Below are positions 47,221 to 56,651 of a stretch of 64,000 nucleotides of DNA, piece after piece. The position numbers and the translations under genes were made by a program. The notes below the pieces were generated by a model. It was not told where the DNA came from, made no database searches, and saw only the letters and a list, made by a program, of their open reading frames with translations. This DNA comes from Hemileia vastatrix (Eukaryota > Basidiomycota > Pucciniomycetes > Pucciniales > Zaghouaniaceae), in contig JASXTE010000001.1 in the NCBI GenBank assembly GCA_030280995.1, positions 21,146,106-21,210,105 of the forward strand, in the 5' to 3' direction. Position 1 is the stretch's first letter. The number at the start of each line of letters is the position of its first letter.

Positions 47221-47679
47221 ATGATCATCTTTTTTTTTTTAGTTGAATGTTCTTTTATTTCTCAGCTAAGCAGGGGAAAGAGGGAGTAATGGGATTTGAA
47301 GAACAACTGGGGGAAGGCTGACTTTGAGTAGATCTATGATGACAAGGCATGTTAAGATATTTGTAGATGAAAAGGAGAAGAAACAAATAGATGAGATTGG
47401 GAGGGGGGGGTTTCTAAAAGATAGAATGGATAGACAGGATGGGAATGCACAGAAAGGTAGGCAAGCTGGCACATCCCAAAAGTTGTCCAAGATGTGGTTC
47501 TAAAAAATTGAGGATAAAAATGTCAGAGAGAGGTGAACATTGACACATAAAAGGTCTAATAACTCAATTATTAGCAAAAATAATTGCAGAAGATAATTGG
47601 GGTATAATCATTTTCATCTGAAATTAATTGAATTCCAGATTGCTCAACATGGATCCCCCTCCCCCCCCCCCCCCCCCCC
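47221..47679 (+). other. Right subterminal region and TIR of Harbinger copy 2
   Basis: Contains the GTCCAAGATGTGGTT and TTATTAGCAAAAATAATTGC segments found in the right part of both MITEs. It then has the terminal repeat GCTCAACATGGATCCCCC and a 26-of-26-nt pyrimidine tract that is nearly all C. Confidence 0.7.
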
Positions 47680-48439
47680 AATGTAAATGCAAGTTATTTA
47701 ATCTTTCATTTTCATGTTTCAATAAATCTTTCAAAACTTTGTCTTTTATAACATTAAAATCAGGAGAAACCTTTTTTTAAAATCTCTTCAGAAGTTTGCT
47801 CAAGAAAAAAAAATAAATTTCAAGGGCAACAAAATCATTTTTAAATTCAAGAGATTTATTAACAAAAGAATTTGAAGTTAAATGTAAAGGCTCATGAAAT
47901 GATTATTTACTACTTAACTCATTTTTTCTAATCATAACAGGAATTTGTTTTTTAAATAGTTAAAAGTTCTATCACTACTTTTAACAATATTACCTGAAGA
48001 AGAAGACTTAGTGCTGTAAACACCAACAAGCTTATTTAAAACGTTATGTACCATGGCAAAGGAGGAAATTTCCCCTGGGAACTCTTTCTTCTGCTTCCCT
48101 GGCGTGAATGAGAAGGTGGAGGATGGTAAGCCTTTTTTATGGATAGGCCAGGAGGATGATCTGGTTTAGGCTGTATAGTCTGTTGGTAATGGCTCATGAT
48201 ATAATCACACTTCCATTTCTCTACTTCCAGTGTTTTTGAATTTTGTTGGAAAGAGCTTAAGGACTGATTGGGCTGTGGCTGATCTTGAGCAGTTGGAAAA
48301 GGAGTAGGTTGAACCAGCTTGTGTATTACAAACATTCCTGAATTTTCTCCCATAGTGTGTTTACTCTTTCTTTCAATCTCATGCTATCTGATTTCATCTC
48401 CTTGATGTGGCTGGAAAGATTGTTGATCTCTTGATTTAT

Positions 48440-48474
<35 letters not shown>

Positions 48475-48660
48475 CACTCCTCCTGGTATTTCTATGTCCT
48501 GAAGAAGTTGATGGTTTTTTCTGTCAGCTGAGGAACGGTTTGTAAGTGAATTTTGAAGAACCTAAAGAGTCAACATCAACATCTACCTTCATTTTAATCT
48601 ACATGAAGATTATCCTTTCTATCAGTTAAATTTTTAGACATCAAATCTGTAAAACCCAAA
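47680..48660 (-). pseudogene. gag: gypsy-2 Gag N-terminal part and overlapping coiled-coil ORF
   Basis: The 48353-48036 frame contains LEVEKWKCDYIMSHYQQ and a basic tail ending PPLPW, homologous to the gypsy-1 accessory ORF. Upstream, at about 48440-48370, the coil NQEINNLSSHIKEM is in a frame shifted by one. A T-run (A-run on the coding strand) of about 30 nt near 48440-48472 separates it from an N-terminal piece starting near 48590 (MKVDVDVDSLGSS). Gag remnants fill 48030-47690 until the Harbinger insertion. Confidence 0.6.
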
Positions 48661-49136
48661 AAAAAATTAAAGTTCAATAAACCATGACTTTCTTTCAAAT
48701 TGTGATGTAACATAGACATGACTAATTACTATTTCAAAATCAAAAAAATGAGTGAGAAAAAAAAAAAAATATATATATCATGTATGATGAAATTGATTAT
48801 AAAACAATAATCAAAACAAAAAAAAAAAAAAAAAATAGGTTTGATGTATTTAATGTGATTTTATTAATAAAATAAGAACCACTAATCTTAAATTGGGACA
48901 GAATACAAAAGAGTATTAATGTCAACCAAAATAATATTAAAAGCCAAATTATTGGCAATAATTGGGACTAAACACAAGGTGTTATTATTATTGTCACCCA
49001 AGTTTATCAATTATTAATGACAATTACTTTAATAATTAATCAAAAAAAAAAAATGATCTTCTAGGACTAAGAGGGCTGCTCAATGATTATTAACCAGGAA
49101 ATTTAAATTTAAATTTTTGATTATTTACACTCAGTG
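48661..49136 (-). other. gypsy-2 untranslated leader
   Basis: No gene. A-runs occur at 48759-48769 and 48818-48835. GTTGACATTAATACTC...GTCCCAATT units parallel the leader repeats of gypsy-1. Confidence 0.5.
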
Positions 49137-50413
49137 TGTTGGCCGGTTGTCTAGAAGAAGAAGAAGAAGAAGAAGAAGAAGAAAAAAAAAAAGTGAACTA
49201 GAATAAGGTGAGAAGATAGTAATTAATAATAAGTGAGATTTAAAATTCTAAGGAAAATAAAAGAGAGAAATAAAGAAATGCAATGACGATTTTCTGAGTA
49301 GAGACACAATGGGAGGTTCACTTTATATATAATAATATTTATTTATTTTAATAAGTTATATCTCAGTGCGCGGTTCACAATTATTATTATTAATAGACTT
49401 AGAGCAACCTTTACTTATTTATATAATATTTAGATTAGCGTTGTAATACTAATAAAAATAGAAATAAAAAATTATTTTCAAGTTGAGTGTATAATAAGTG
49501 ATGTGGCTACAGGGGATTATCCAAAGCTTTTTATAGGCAAGGGATCCTCTGAAGCACCAACATGAGTAATTACAAAATAGTAATAAGGTAAAACAAGAAT
49601 ATAAAAGAAGATAACTAAAACATAGATATTGAGAGAAAAACGTGAACCAATAAACTAAACCTGTGAGTAAGTAACCAATTTTCTGAACCATAAGTTCCCA
49701 AAACAATCAATTAAAATAATCAGTAACTAAGTAAGTCTGAAAGATAAGAACAGTGAGTAAAATAATCCAAAACAGGTATGACAGTGAGATGTAAAGGGTT
49801 TAATTAAAACAAATAAAATTATTTTCACACAAAAATTTATGTCATCAATTTAATCCAGTATAAAGCAAAATTAATTAATTGTTTAAACTATGTAATTAAT
49901 TCAATAATTAGTTTAAATGAAACAAAGAATTAATTTAATGATATCTCTAATTTAAAGTGAGAGGTTGAATACCATCTTATTAAATAAGTGTTTTAATTTA
50001 TTTGATAATTTTACTGACACAATTAAGGGTCAAAAAAGCGCCCAATATTATTTTTTAATAAGATATGTATGCCTTTATTTAATGTATAAATTTAATTACA
50101 TTACAAGTTAATTTTACACTTATAATTATAATATATGTTTAGAATTAATTAATTATTAATTTATATTTATTAAATACATAAAAATGCGCCATCATTTATA
50201 AGATATAATATTTATTTTGCTTAATTTAAATGTATATATAATAATGAAATTAATTTAATACTTATTTTATATGTATTTAATAAAATACTTATATCATTTC
50301 ATTATGCAATATAATATTAATTTATATACATAATAAGCATATTTTTACGCCCTCTTTTGGTTCCAGTAAATTGACATAACACTTACTGGGCTCCTGGTAT
50401 AGCCTGGCTGATA
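49137..50413 (-). repeat. 5' LTR of gypsy-2
   Basis: On the minus strand it begins TATCAGCCAGGC (a TGTCAGCC-type end) and finishes near CCGGCCAACA, 1277 bp. It contains a GAA microsatellite at 49154-49185. A partial homologue in the opposite orientation lies at 56652-57700, sharing for example AACATATATTATAATTATAA and CTAGACAAC. No target duplication could be assigned. Confidence 0.7.
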
Positions 50414-50602
50414 GGGATGCTTTTACTTGTTAACACAGCATCAACTAGAGACTCTGGATAGAACGAGAGAAAAACCAGATGAAGACATGTTCACAGGTAG
50501 ATATAGTTGATATCTTATGCTAACTCATAACACCTTTAAACCTCGCCCATTTATTTTTATTTTTATTTTTTATTGCATAGAGATGGGATGATAAAAAACA
50601 AT

Positions 50603-50656
<54 letters not shown>

Positions 50657-50820
50657 GCTCATACTGATGCTGATGTGAATATGGATGATACATACCAAAC
50701 ATCATAGACCATGGTGATCTTAGTTATATGGATGGATGTAAAAAACCCAACAAACGTACTCTAACAATTATTATCAAGACATAATATGATCTGTCTAATA
50801 TCAAATTGAGAAACTTGAAA

Positions 50821-50877
<57 letters not shown>

Positions 50878-51791
50878 AGAGAGAGAGAGAGTTAGCTAGG
50901 GGGAAGAGGGAAGAGGGAAGGAGTAAGAATTAATATTAACCAAAAAAAAAGTTAGGATAATGGTTTTTGATAATACTATATCCATTTCATATCAATATAA
51001 ATCCTAAGAGTCTATTAATAAATCCTTTTATGGTAGTGTAGAGCATCTTATCAAGAGGGTGATTGTTAGGTCTCAACGATACTCAAATATCACCATATAC
51101 ATAAGAAGTTGGGAATGAATAAAGTTTTTCCACTACCATTCTCAGTCTGTTCCAGTAAATGACAATCATTTAGAGGAAAATGGGTGGTTGAAAAGTGATC
51201 TAGAGCTATGTGGATAAACAGTGCCCGGGCACTCTGTAAGACCTCCCCCTCCATCATCCGGGTGGATGTGTCACCCCCCCATCTGAATGATATAATCAGT
51301 TTCAGATAAGATTTGCATTGCCATTCAAGTCCAAACAGATCAGATCACATTAACATTGCTTCAGACAAACAGATTGACGCGACTTAACACGAGTCAAATG
51401 AAAAACCCTAAAACCAAAACGAGGTCTAAACATATAAACAATAACAACAACAATAAGAAGAAGAAGAAGAAGAAAAAAAAAAAGAAAAAACGACAAGCTG
51501 GATAATAGGCGATGATAATATTTGTTTGTTTTGTATTTTTGTGAATGTAGTAAAAGAGAGAAAGATTAGAGGAAAGGATAAGTGTCAATGCGATAGATGG
51601 GATATTATTAATCAAGAGCAATAAGGAGAGAAAAAGGGATGAAAAAATGTACATGAACATCAAGATAGAAAGAAGAGAGAAGTATATAGTGAAGCAAGTC
51701 ATATCCCTCCGCTCCTCCAAAAACCAAACCAGACGATTGTCAAGTTGATAGAATTATTTTTCCAATTCGAGATATCATATTATTGACCAGA
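50414..51791. other. Intergenic stretch with microsatellites, upstream of the host gene island
   Basis: Contains (CA)n(TA)n at about 50602-50653, an A-run of about 53 nt followed by (GA)n at 50822-50891, and an AGAAGA tract near 51457. The part at 51180-51400 is less AT-rich (GTGCCCGGGCAC, ATCATCCGGGTGG) but shows no convincing frame. It may hold the 3' UTR of the sulfhydryl oxidase gene. Confidence 0.5.
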
Positions 51792-52661
51792 TTAAGATGG
51801 TTGTTTGATTGAGGAATCATTAGGTTTATCATGATGTTTTTCAGGACCACAACCACAATCATAATTTTCAGCCAAGGTTGTACAATCGTATTCGGGTTTA
51901 TTCAAACGTTCGTTGACCTTATTGTGTAGAGAGCAAAGGTAGAGAGAGGCGACGTTTCTAGATGAGGTCTGATGAGTGAGAAGAAAGAAAGAAAGAATGA
52001 GTGATTGGGGGCAGGAAGAAAGAAGGAGATGAATATGTACTTGAGGAGGATATTGTTGGAGAAGGAGTTGGAAATGTTGAGCGCATTCACCACAGGGATA
52101 TAATCTTTGAAATGGTAGAAGAAGAAGAAGAAGAAGAAGAAGAAGAAGAAGATGAGAAGTGATGATGATGATGATGAATAGAGAGAAAGAGAAGAGAGAC
52201 CTTGAGAAGAGATAGAGGAAAGATTTGAGAGTTTGACGATCGTCTTTTGTGGGATGTTCGGGGAATCTGAGAAGAGAAGAGAAGAGAAGAGAAGAGATGA
52301 GGGATAGAGAGGGATAGAGAGGGAGGGAGAGAGAGTAAGAATACCTTTGAGCCATGGTATGAAGAAACTAAAAAGAGAGATTGATAGAATGAGAGAATGA
52401 GAGAGAGAGAGAGATTGAGAATGAGAGAAAAGAAGAAACCTTCCAAGTGGCTCTTCCTAATTCAGCTTTTGCTGTAGCATTGGACATGGTGGGCATGAGA
52501 GGGTGGGATGGGTTGTGGGAGTGGTGTGGATAGAAGTGAGGGGTGTTGTGGATTGCCCAGAGCACGGGGAGCGCGAGGACGATAGCGATGAGGAAGAAGG
52601 GAGGGAGGAAGGGAGGTGGGTGTGAGTGTGAGTGTGAGTGTGAGTTGAGTGGCTTGTGCAT
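51792..52661 (-). CDS. ERV2: Erv2-type FAD-linked sulfhydryl oxidase (5 exons)
   Basis: Flavoenzymes of the Erv/ALR family pass electrons from protein thiols to oxygen. The Erv2 branch acts in the ER lumen to form disulfides. Exons on the minus strand: 52661-52440, 52367-52345, 52266-52201, 52104-52041, 51968-51792. All introns are GT..AG and phases agree, giving 183 aa (yeast Erv2 is similar in size). A His-rich N-terminus precedes one hydrophobic anchor (residues about 18-38, FLPPFFLIAIVLALPVLWAI). Then come AELGRATWKFLHTM, the redox YPCGEC (C108, C111), the CX16C structural pair C137-C154 with LHNKVNERL, and a C-terminal CGC (163-165) like the Erv2 shuttle. Everything expected is present, so it is probably functional. 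Start codons of this gene and the HDAC are 35 bp apart. Confidence 0.92.
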
Positions 52662-52696
52662 GGCCAGGTGGGAGTGGGAGTGACTCAACCTGAAGA
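52662..52696. promoter_or_regulatory. 35-bp gap between divergent start codons
   Basis: Separates the sulfhydryl oxidase ATG (52661, minus) from the deacetylase ATG (52697, plus). It is too short for two separate promoters, so transcripts must overlap or start within each other's 5' region. No recognisable box apart from GGGAGTGGGAGTGACTC. Confidence 0.5.
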
Positions 52697-55168
52697 ATGC
52701 TCGCTGTGCTGTCTGATGAGCGGGTCCTTGGCCACTGCGCAGAACACGTCGAGCATCCTGCGCGCCACAGAGCACTCAGTCTGGCTGTCTGTGCTGCGAT
52801 ATCGACGTCAACAGCAACAACAGCAACAGCAACAGCAACAACAGCAACATCTTCATCATCAACAGCAACATCTTCATCAACAACAACAGCAACATCTTCA
52901 TCATCAACAACAGCAACATCTTCAACATCTTCATCAACAATCCAATCACCACCACCACCATCATCATCTTCAACAATCCAATCACCACCACCACCACCAC
53001 CACCACCCCCTCCCCCCATCCATCACTTCCTTCTCAATCATCAACATCCTCTCTTCAATCTCAATCATCCCGCTTTTCTTCTCATCCATCCACATGCCTT
53101 TCTTTCCCAACACCAACATATCAACCACAACTCCTCCTATGCCCACGATCTGCTCTCTCTCAACCCTTCTCTCCCCACCCATCTCGCTCACTCCGATCTC
53201 TATCTCTCCCATCTATCCCTCAACGCCATCCGGGCCGCTCTCAATGCTGCCACCACCGCCGTTGATCTTCTCTTTGCTAATCCTCCTGTCCTCAAATCCT
53301 TTGTCAATCTCAGACCCCCTGGTCATCATTGTGCTTCCAATCAACCCATGGGTTTTTGTTGGGTCAACAACGTCCTCGTCACCGCTGCTTATGCTTATAC
53401 CAATCACAACATCAATCGTATCGCTGTCTTCGATATCGATCTACATCATGGCAATGGCTCTCAACAAATCATCTGGAAACTCAATCATCATGCTCATCTC
53501 CTCAACAACTCCCATCCATCTAAACCTCCCCTCCAACTCGCTTATTGTTCCTTGCATGATATCGATTCTTATCCTTGTGAAGAAGGCGATATCCTTAAAA
53601 TTAAAGACGCCTCCATCAATCTCATCGGTCATCATGGTCAATTTATCTCCAATGTTCATCTACAATCTTGGAATGATGAACGTGACTTCTTTTCCCGTCT
53701 CTATCCTATCTATAAACAAACATTATTCAATACCGTTCTTGCTTTCTTTCATTCCACTCATGCTAATCCTTCTCAAAGCTTGATCATCGTCAGTGCAGGT
53801 ATAATCTCTCTCTCTCTCTCTCTCTATACATATCATTTTCTTTCTTTCTTGGGTCTCTTCATCTTTTTGATCAAGTATAAATCTTATCTATACACATACA
53901 TAGGATTCGATGCTTCAGAACATGAAACTCCCTCCATGTCCCGTCATGGTAAAAATCTACCCACTTCATTTTACCATCGTTTTGCTCAAGATCTTTCTCA
54001 ACTCGCCAATGACCTAACATCCGGTCGTCTCATCTCCGTCTTGGAAGGCGGTTATTCTGATCGCGCTTTAATTAGCGCCGGCTTGGCTTATCTCTTAGGA
54101 CTAGCTCTACCTCAAAAACAACTGGATCACCTCCCTTGGGCTCTCGAAAATATCATCCAACTCGAAAAATTTTGTAAAAAACCCTCCCCCCTTACTCTCT
54201 CTAAACCTAAACCTACATCATCTTGGCAATCTCATTGGATTTATCGAACCGGTCTCTTGTTTAATCAAATCGACAAGTATCCGTTTTGGATGTCCCAACT
54301 TAAAAAACATAAAAAAGGCATCCTCAATGCTTCAGAATCTGATCTTTTCAGTCCACCTCCTCCACATCTCCTCGATTCCTTGACTCCTCTCTCTCTCTCA
54401 GAACCTCCTTTGTCTTTGGCTTTTCATTCCCCTACTTTGTCTCCTAATCTTCATACTATCACCACCAGATCTAAAGCTAAGGAATTGGCTATCAAAATTG
54501 GTCTTTCTTCTCCTTCTTCACCATCCTCTTCCTCAACAACCTCTATAACTTCTTCTTCTTCTTCTTCTTCTTCAAATCATCGTCTTCCAATCAAAAACGT
54601 CGATGATGAGGATGATGAACATTTGATTGGTTCAATCTTGCAAAAATCTTTATGTATTGATGAACATGTGGATGGATTGGTGAATGAGTTTCAAAACTTG
54701 TTAAACAACACCACCGCATCTTCATCATCAAGGAGAACAATAACAAGTGTAGCCTCTGTTTCTTCTAAACAAAAAAGTTCATCATCTCATGGGCTGTCAA
54801 AAGTGATGGAAAGTGAAAGTGATGGTGGTTGTGAAGATTCTGTTGGTCAAACGGGTGATAGCGATGGTAGTGATGCGAACACTGAAACTAATGATTCTCG
54901 TGCTGATAACGTTGATGATCATAAAAATGACGAGCATCAAAAAAATGATCCCTCAATCCCTCCCTCTCTTGAGGCATCATTGTCCCCTACTTTGACTGAG
55001 GTTTCTGTCACTAAGAAGCCTAGTCATCAGAATATTAATCAATTAGATTGTAGTCATGGTGATGGTGATGAAAAACAAGGTGGCCAAAATGAGGGTGAGA
55101 ATGTGAAGAAACAAGAAAAGTTAGGACCAAAAATTAAAATTGTTTGGAAAGCTGGTGGGGTTGAGTAG
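52697..55168 (+). CDS. HOS3: Hos3-type class II histone deacetylase
   Basis: A zinc-dependent lysine deacetylase. The Hos3 group is a fungal branch of class II HDACs. Two exons, 52697-53798 and 53904-55168, joined phase 1 through GCAG|GTATAATC...CATAG|GATTC, give 788 aa. The N-terminal AVLSDERVLGH and EHPARHRAL match the usual start of the fold. A Thr/Ala/Ser then Pro low-complexity insert (residues about 37-108) follows. Catalytic signatures: RPPGHH (206-211), GFCWVNN, DIDLHHGNG (D246-, with zinc ligands D248/H250), SAGFDA (D370) and LEGGYS (414-419). The region AYCSLHDIDSYPCEEGD is Hos3-like. The C-terminal 250 residues are Ser- and Asp/Glu-rich with a Lys-rich end. No inactivating change is seen. 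An ATAAATGA-type signal follows the stop. Confidence 0.93.
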   Translation: MLAVLSDERVLGHCAEHVEHPARHRALSLAVCAAISTSTATTATATATTATSSSSTATSSSTTTATSSSSTTATSSTSSSTIQSPPPPSSSSTIQSPPPPPPPPPPPIHHFLLNHQHPLFNLNHPAFLLIHPHAFLSQHQHINHNSSYAHDLLSLNPSLPTHLAHSDLYLSHLSLNAIRAALNAATTAVDLLFANPPVLKSFVNLRPPGHHCASNQPMGFCWVNNVLVTAAYAYTNHNINRIAVFDIDLHHGNGSQQIIWKLNHHAHLLNNSHPSKPPLQLAYCSLHDIDSYPCEEGDILKIKDASINLIGHHGQFISNVHLQSWNDERDFFSRLYPIYKQTLFNTVLAFFHSTHANPSQSLIIVSAGIISLSLSLYTYHFLSFLGLFIFLIKYKSYLYTYIGFDASEHETPSMSRHGKNLPTSFYHRFAQDLSQLANDLTSGRLISVLEGGYSDRALISAGLAYLLGLALPQKQLDHLPWALENIIQLEKFCKKPSPLTLSKPKPTSSWQSHWIYRTGLLFNQIDKYPFWMSQLKKHKKGILNASESDLFSPPPPHLLDSLTPLSLSEPPLSLAFHSPTLSPNLHTITTRSKAKELAIKIGLSSPSSPSSSSTTSITSSSSSSSSNHRLPIKNVDDEDDEHLIGSILQKSLCIDEHVDGLVNEFQNLLNNTTASSSSRRTITSVASVSSKQKSSSSHGLSKVMESESDGGCEDSVGQTGDSDGSDANTETNDSRADNVDDHKNDEHQKNDPSIPPSLEASLSPTLTEVSVTKKPSHQNINQLDCSHGDGDEKQGGQNEGENVKKQEKLGPKIKIVWKAGGVE
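53799..53903 (+). other. 105-nt intron in the deacetylase gene, open in frame
   Basis: GT donor and AG acceptor are clear, and removal restores the conserved SAG-FDA catalytic loop. The intron is a multiple of three and lacks a stop. Retention would insert 35 mostly hydrophobic residues into the zinc-ligand loop. Confidence 0.85.
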
Positions 55169-55779
55169 GATATAATTGTTAATAAATGAATAGTATATAT
55201 ATATATATAGTTGTTATTCTTTTTTTATTGTGTGTGTTTTGGTATTGATTCTTGATTGGAGTGCTTAAAAGGGGAAAAAAGGGAATGTTTGTATAATGGT
55301 GGATGGTTAGTTATGAAGATATGGTGACCCCTATTCATTTCATTTCTTGGTTTGGTTTGTTGTATAGTTTGTGTGAAATATAAGATGTTGGGTAACCTGC
55401 ATATCAAACTTGAGACCACACAGTTTTAGAAAGTACACCCATCTTTTACCTAATAATAATAATAATAATAATAATTGAATTTGACAACAAAAAACTTATT
55501 TTTACTTTAGATGTGATGTGATGTGATGTGATGCTTTGAGTAGTTGTGATCTCATATTTTTTAATTTTTTAAAAAAAATAAAAAAAATAAAAAAGATGCA
55601 TGCTTCTTTCCCTCTCTCTCTTTTTACAAACCATAAGGAAGGATGGTATCAAGGGGAAGTGTTATAGGATTCAAGTGATCAAATACGTGTAAGTAAGTAA
55701 AACAATGAGTTAATGAGTTCATCAGAGACTATAATCACCATGTCATCCACTATTTATTAACCATTATAGTTATTTTATT
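55169..55779. other. Intergenic stretch downstream of the deacetylase
   Basis: Contains (AT)n near 55193-55208, (AAT)n at 55452-55474, four tandem GTGAT units at 55512-55532 and an AAAAAAT tract. No gene is supported; minus-strand frame 55225-55419 is not convincing. Confidence 0.5.
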
Positions 55780-55823
55780 AGGGGCTCTCCATGTTCAGGG
55801 ATCCACCATTCATTAAAGATCAG

Positions 55824-55864
<41 letters not shown>

Positions 55865-56193
55865 TTTTTAATTTTTTTTTTTTTTTTAATTTTTTTTTTT
55901 TTTTTTTTTGCTGGGAACTGATATTATTAATTGAGGAAGATTCTTATACCTCAATTTCTGTTTTTTTTTTTTTTTTTTGGATTCATGATCCCAAACTCAT
56001 CACATTCATGAAAGTCACATGACAACTCATTGGGGGAGGGGGATACTATTCTTATGTGTCTCTCTTCACTTTATGTTACTTATTTTTGGTGCTGAACATA
56101 TAATAATAATAATAATAATAATATATATATATTTCTAGCTACACACCTCACCTGTTGCTTTGGTGATAAATTCCCTGTTCCCACTCATCACTT
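55780..56193 (+). mobile_element. 5' terminal fragment of a third Harbinger element
   Basis: Begins AGGGGCTCTCCATGTTCAGGG and is collinear with 42002-42360: a GATCAGGAAA block, then GATCCCAAACTCATCACA, GAAAGTCACATGAC, the (AAT)n stretch and CATCACTTA. It carries long T-runs at 55831-55910. The fragment ends where MITE copy 2 sits, and LTR sequence follows on the far side, so the rest of the element is lost. Confidence 0.75.
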
Positions 56194-56196
56194 AAT

Positions 56197-56648
56197 AGGG
56201 GGTATCAATGTTCAGGGATCTGCAATTAATTTAATTGCAGATAAAAATCCTTATACCCCAATTATCTTCCGCAATTATTTTTGCTAATAATTGGGTTATT
56301 AAACATTTTACATGTCAATGTTCACCTCTTATCTGACATTTTTTTACTCAATTTTTTCATAGCCACATCTTGGACAACTTTCTGTCATAACCACATGTTG
56401 CACAACTTTCTGCCATAACCACATCTTGGAGTACTCTCTGGATATGTCTCATGGATGTGATGAGTTTGGGATCAGGAATTAGGAATGGAAATTGGGGTAT
56501 AAGAGGCAGGATAATGCATTATTGTGGATTCCTTATCTACTAGCCCTGGGGCTAGTGGATAAGAATCTTCCACAATTAATAATGTCTGATCCTGGGAAAA
56601 AAAATTTCCCGATCCCTAATTGCAGATCCCTGAACATTGATACCCCCT
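56197..56648 (-). mobile_element. Harbinger-type MITE, copy 2 (452 bp)
   Basis: Same structure as 37889-38338 in reverse orientation, with ends AGGGGGTATCAATG and its mirror image. AAT flanks both sides (56194-56196, 56649-56651), the 3-bp duplication expected for PIF/Harbinger (equivalently TAA). The hairpin (56532-56563) has one mismatch. The three CATAACCACATSTTG units are present in complement. Confidence 0.95.
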
Positions 56649-56651
56649 AAT

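Larger units (their letters stand above)
42002..47679 (+). mobile_element. PIF/Harbinger-like transposon with transposase, TET/JBP-like and SANT genes (copy 2)
   Basis: The left end at 42002 begins AGGGGGTATCAAAG. The right end carries GATTGCTCAACATGGATCCCCC and dissolves into a C-run (47654-47679). The element lies inside the gypsy-2 gag. Order: HARBI1-like transposase (+), purine/pyrimidine inverted minisatellite, TET/JBP-like dioxygenase (+), SANT/Myb-like coiled-coil gene (-), right end. The transposase has lost its C-terminal third, so the copy is defective for transposition, but the SANT gene is well preserved. The C-run blurs the target duplication on the right; ATT is present on the left. 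Confidence 0.85.
39277..50413 (-). mobile_element. Truncated Ty3/gypsy element gypsy-2, split by Harbinger copy 2
   Basis: Reading leftwards: 5' LTR (50413-49137), leader, the coiled-coil ORF, Gag (interrupted at 47680/42001 by a Harbinger element), protease and the first half of RT. RT stops abruptly at 39277, where the element M LTR begins. The proteins are clear relatives of gypsy-1. RNase H, integrase and the 3' LTR are absent, and the continuation is not found beyond the other end of element M. Confidence 0.8.

Noticed and set aside
51394..51720. 108-codon minus-strand frame with Phe/Leu runs
   Set aside because: Driven by an AAG/A-run microsatellite and low complexity; no family resemblance.
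52982..53212. Gly/Val/Met-rich minus-strand frames opposite the deacetylase
   Set aside because: Reverse complements of the triplet repeats and of coding exons.
52656..53783. 375-codon frame with Gln and His runs overlapping the deacetylase
   Set aside because: It is the same triplet-repeat DNA read in another frame. The deacetylase frame carries all conserved motifs, and the alternative has none.
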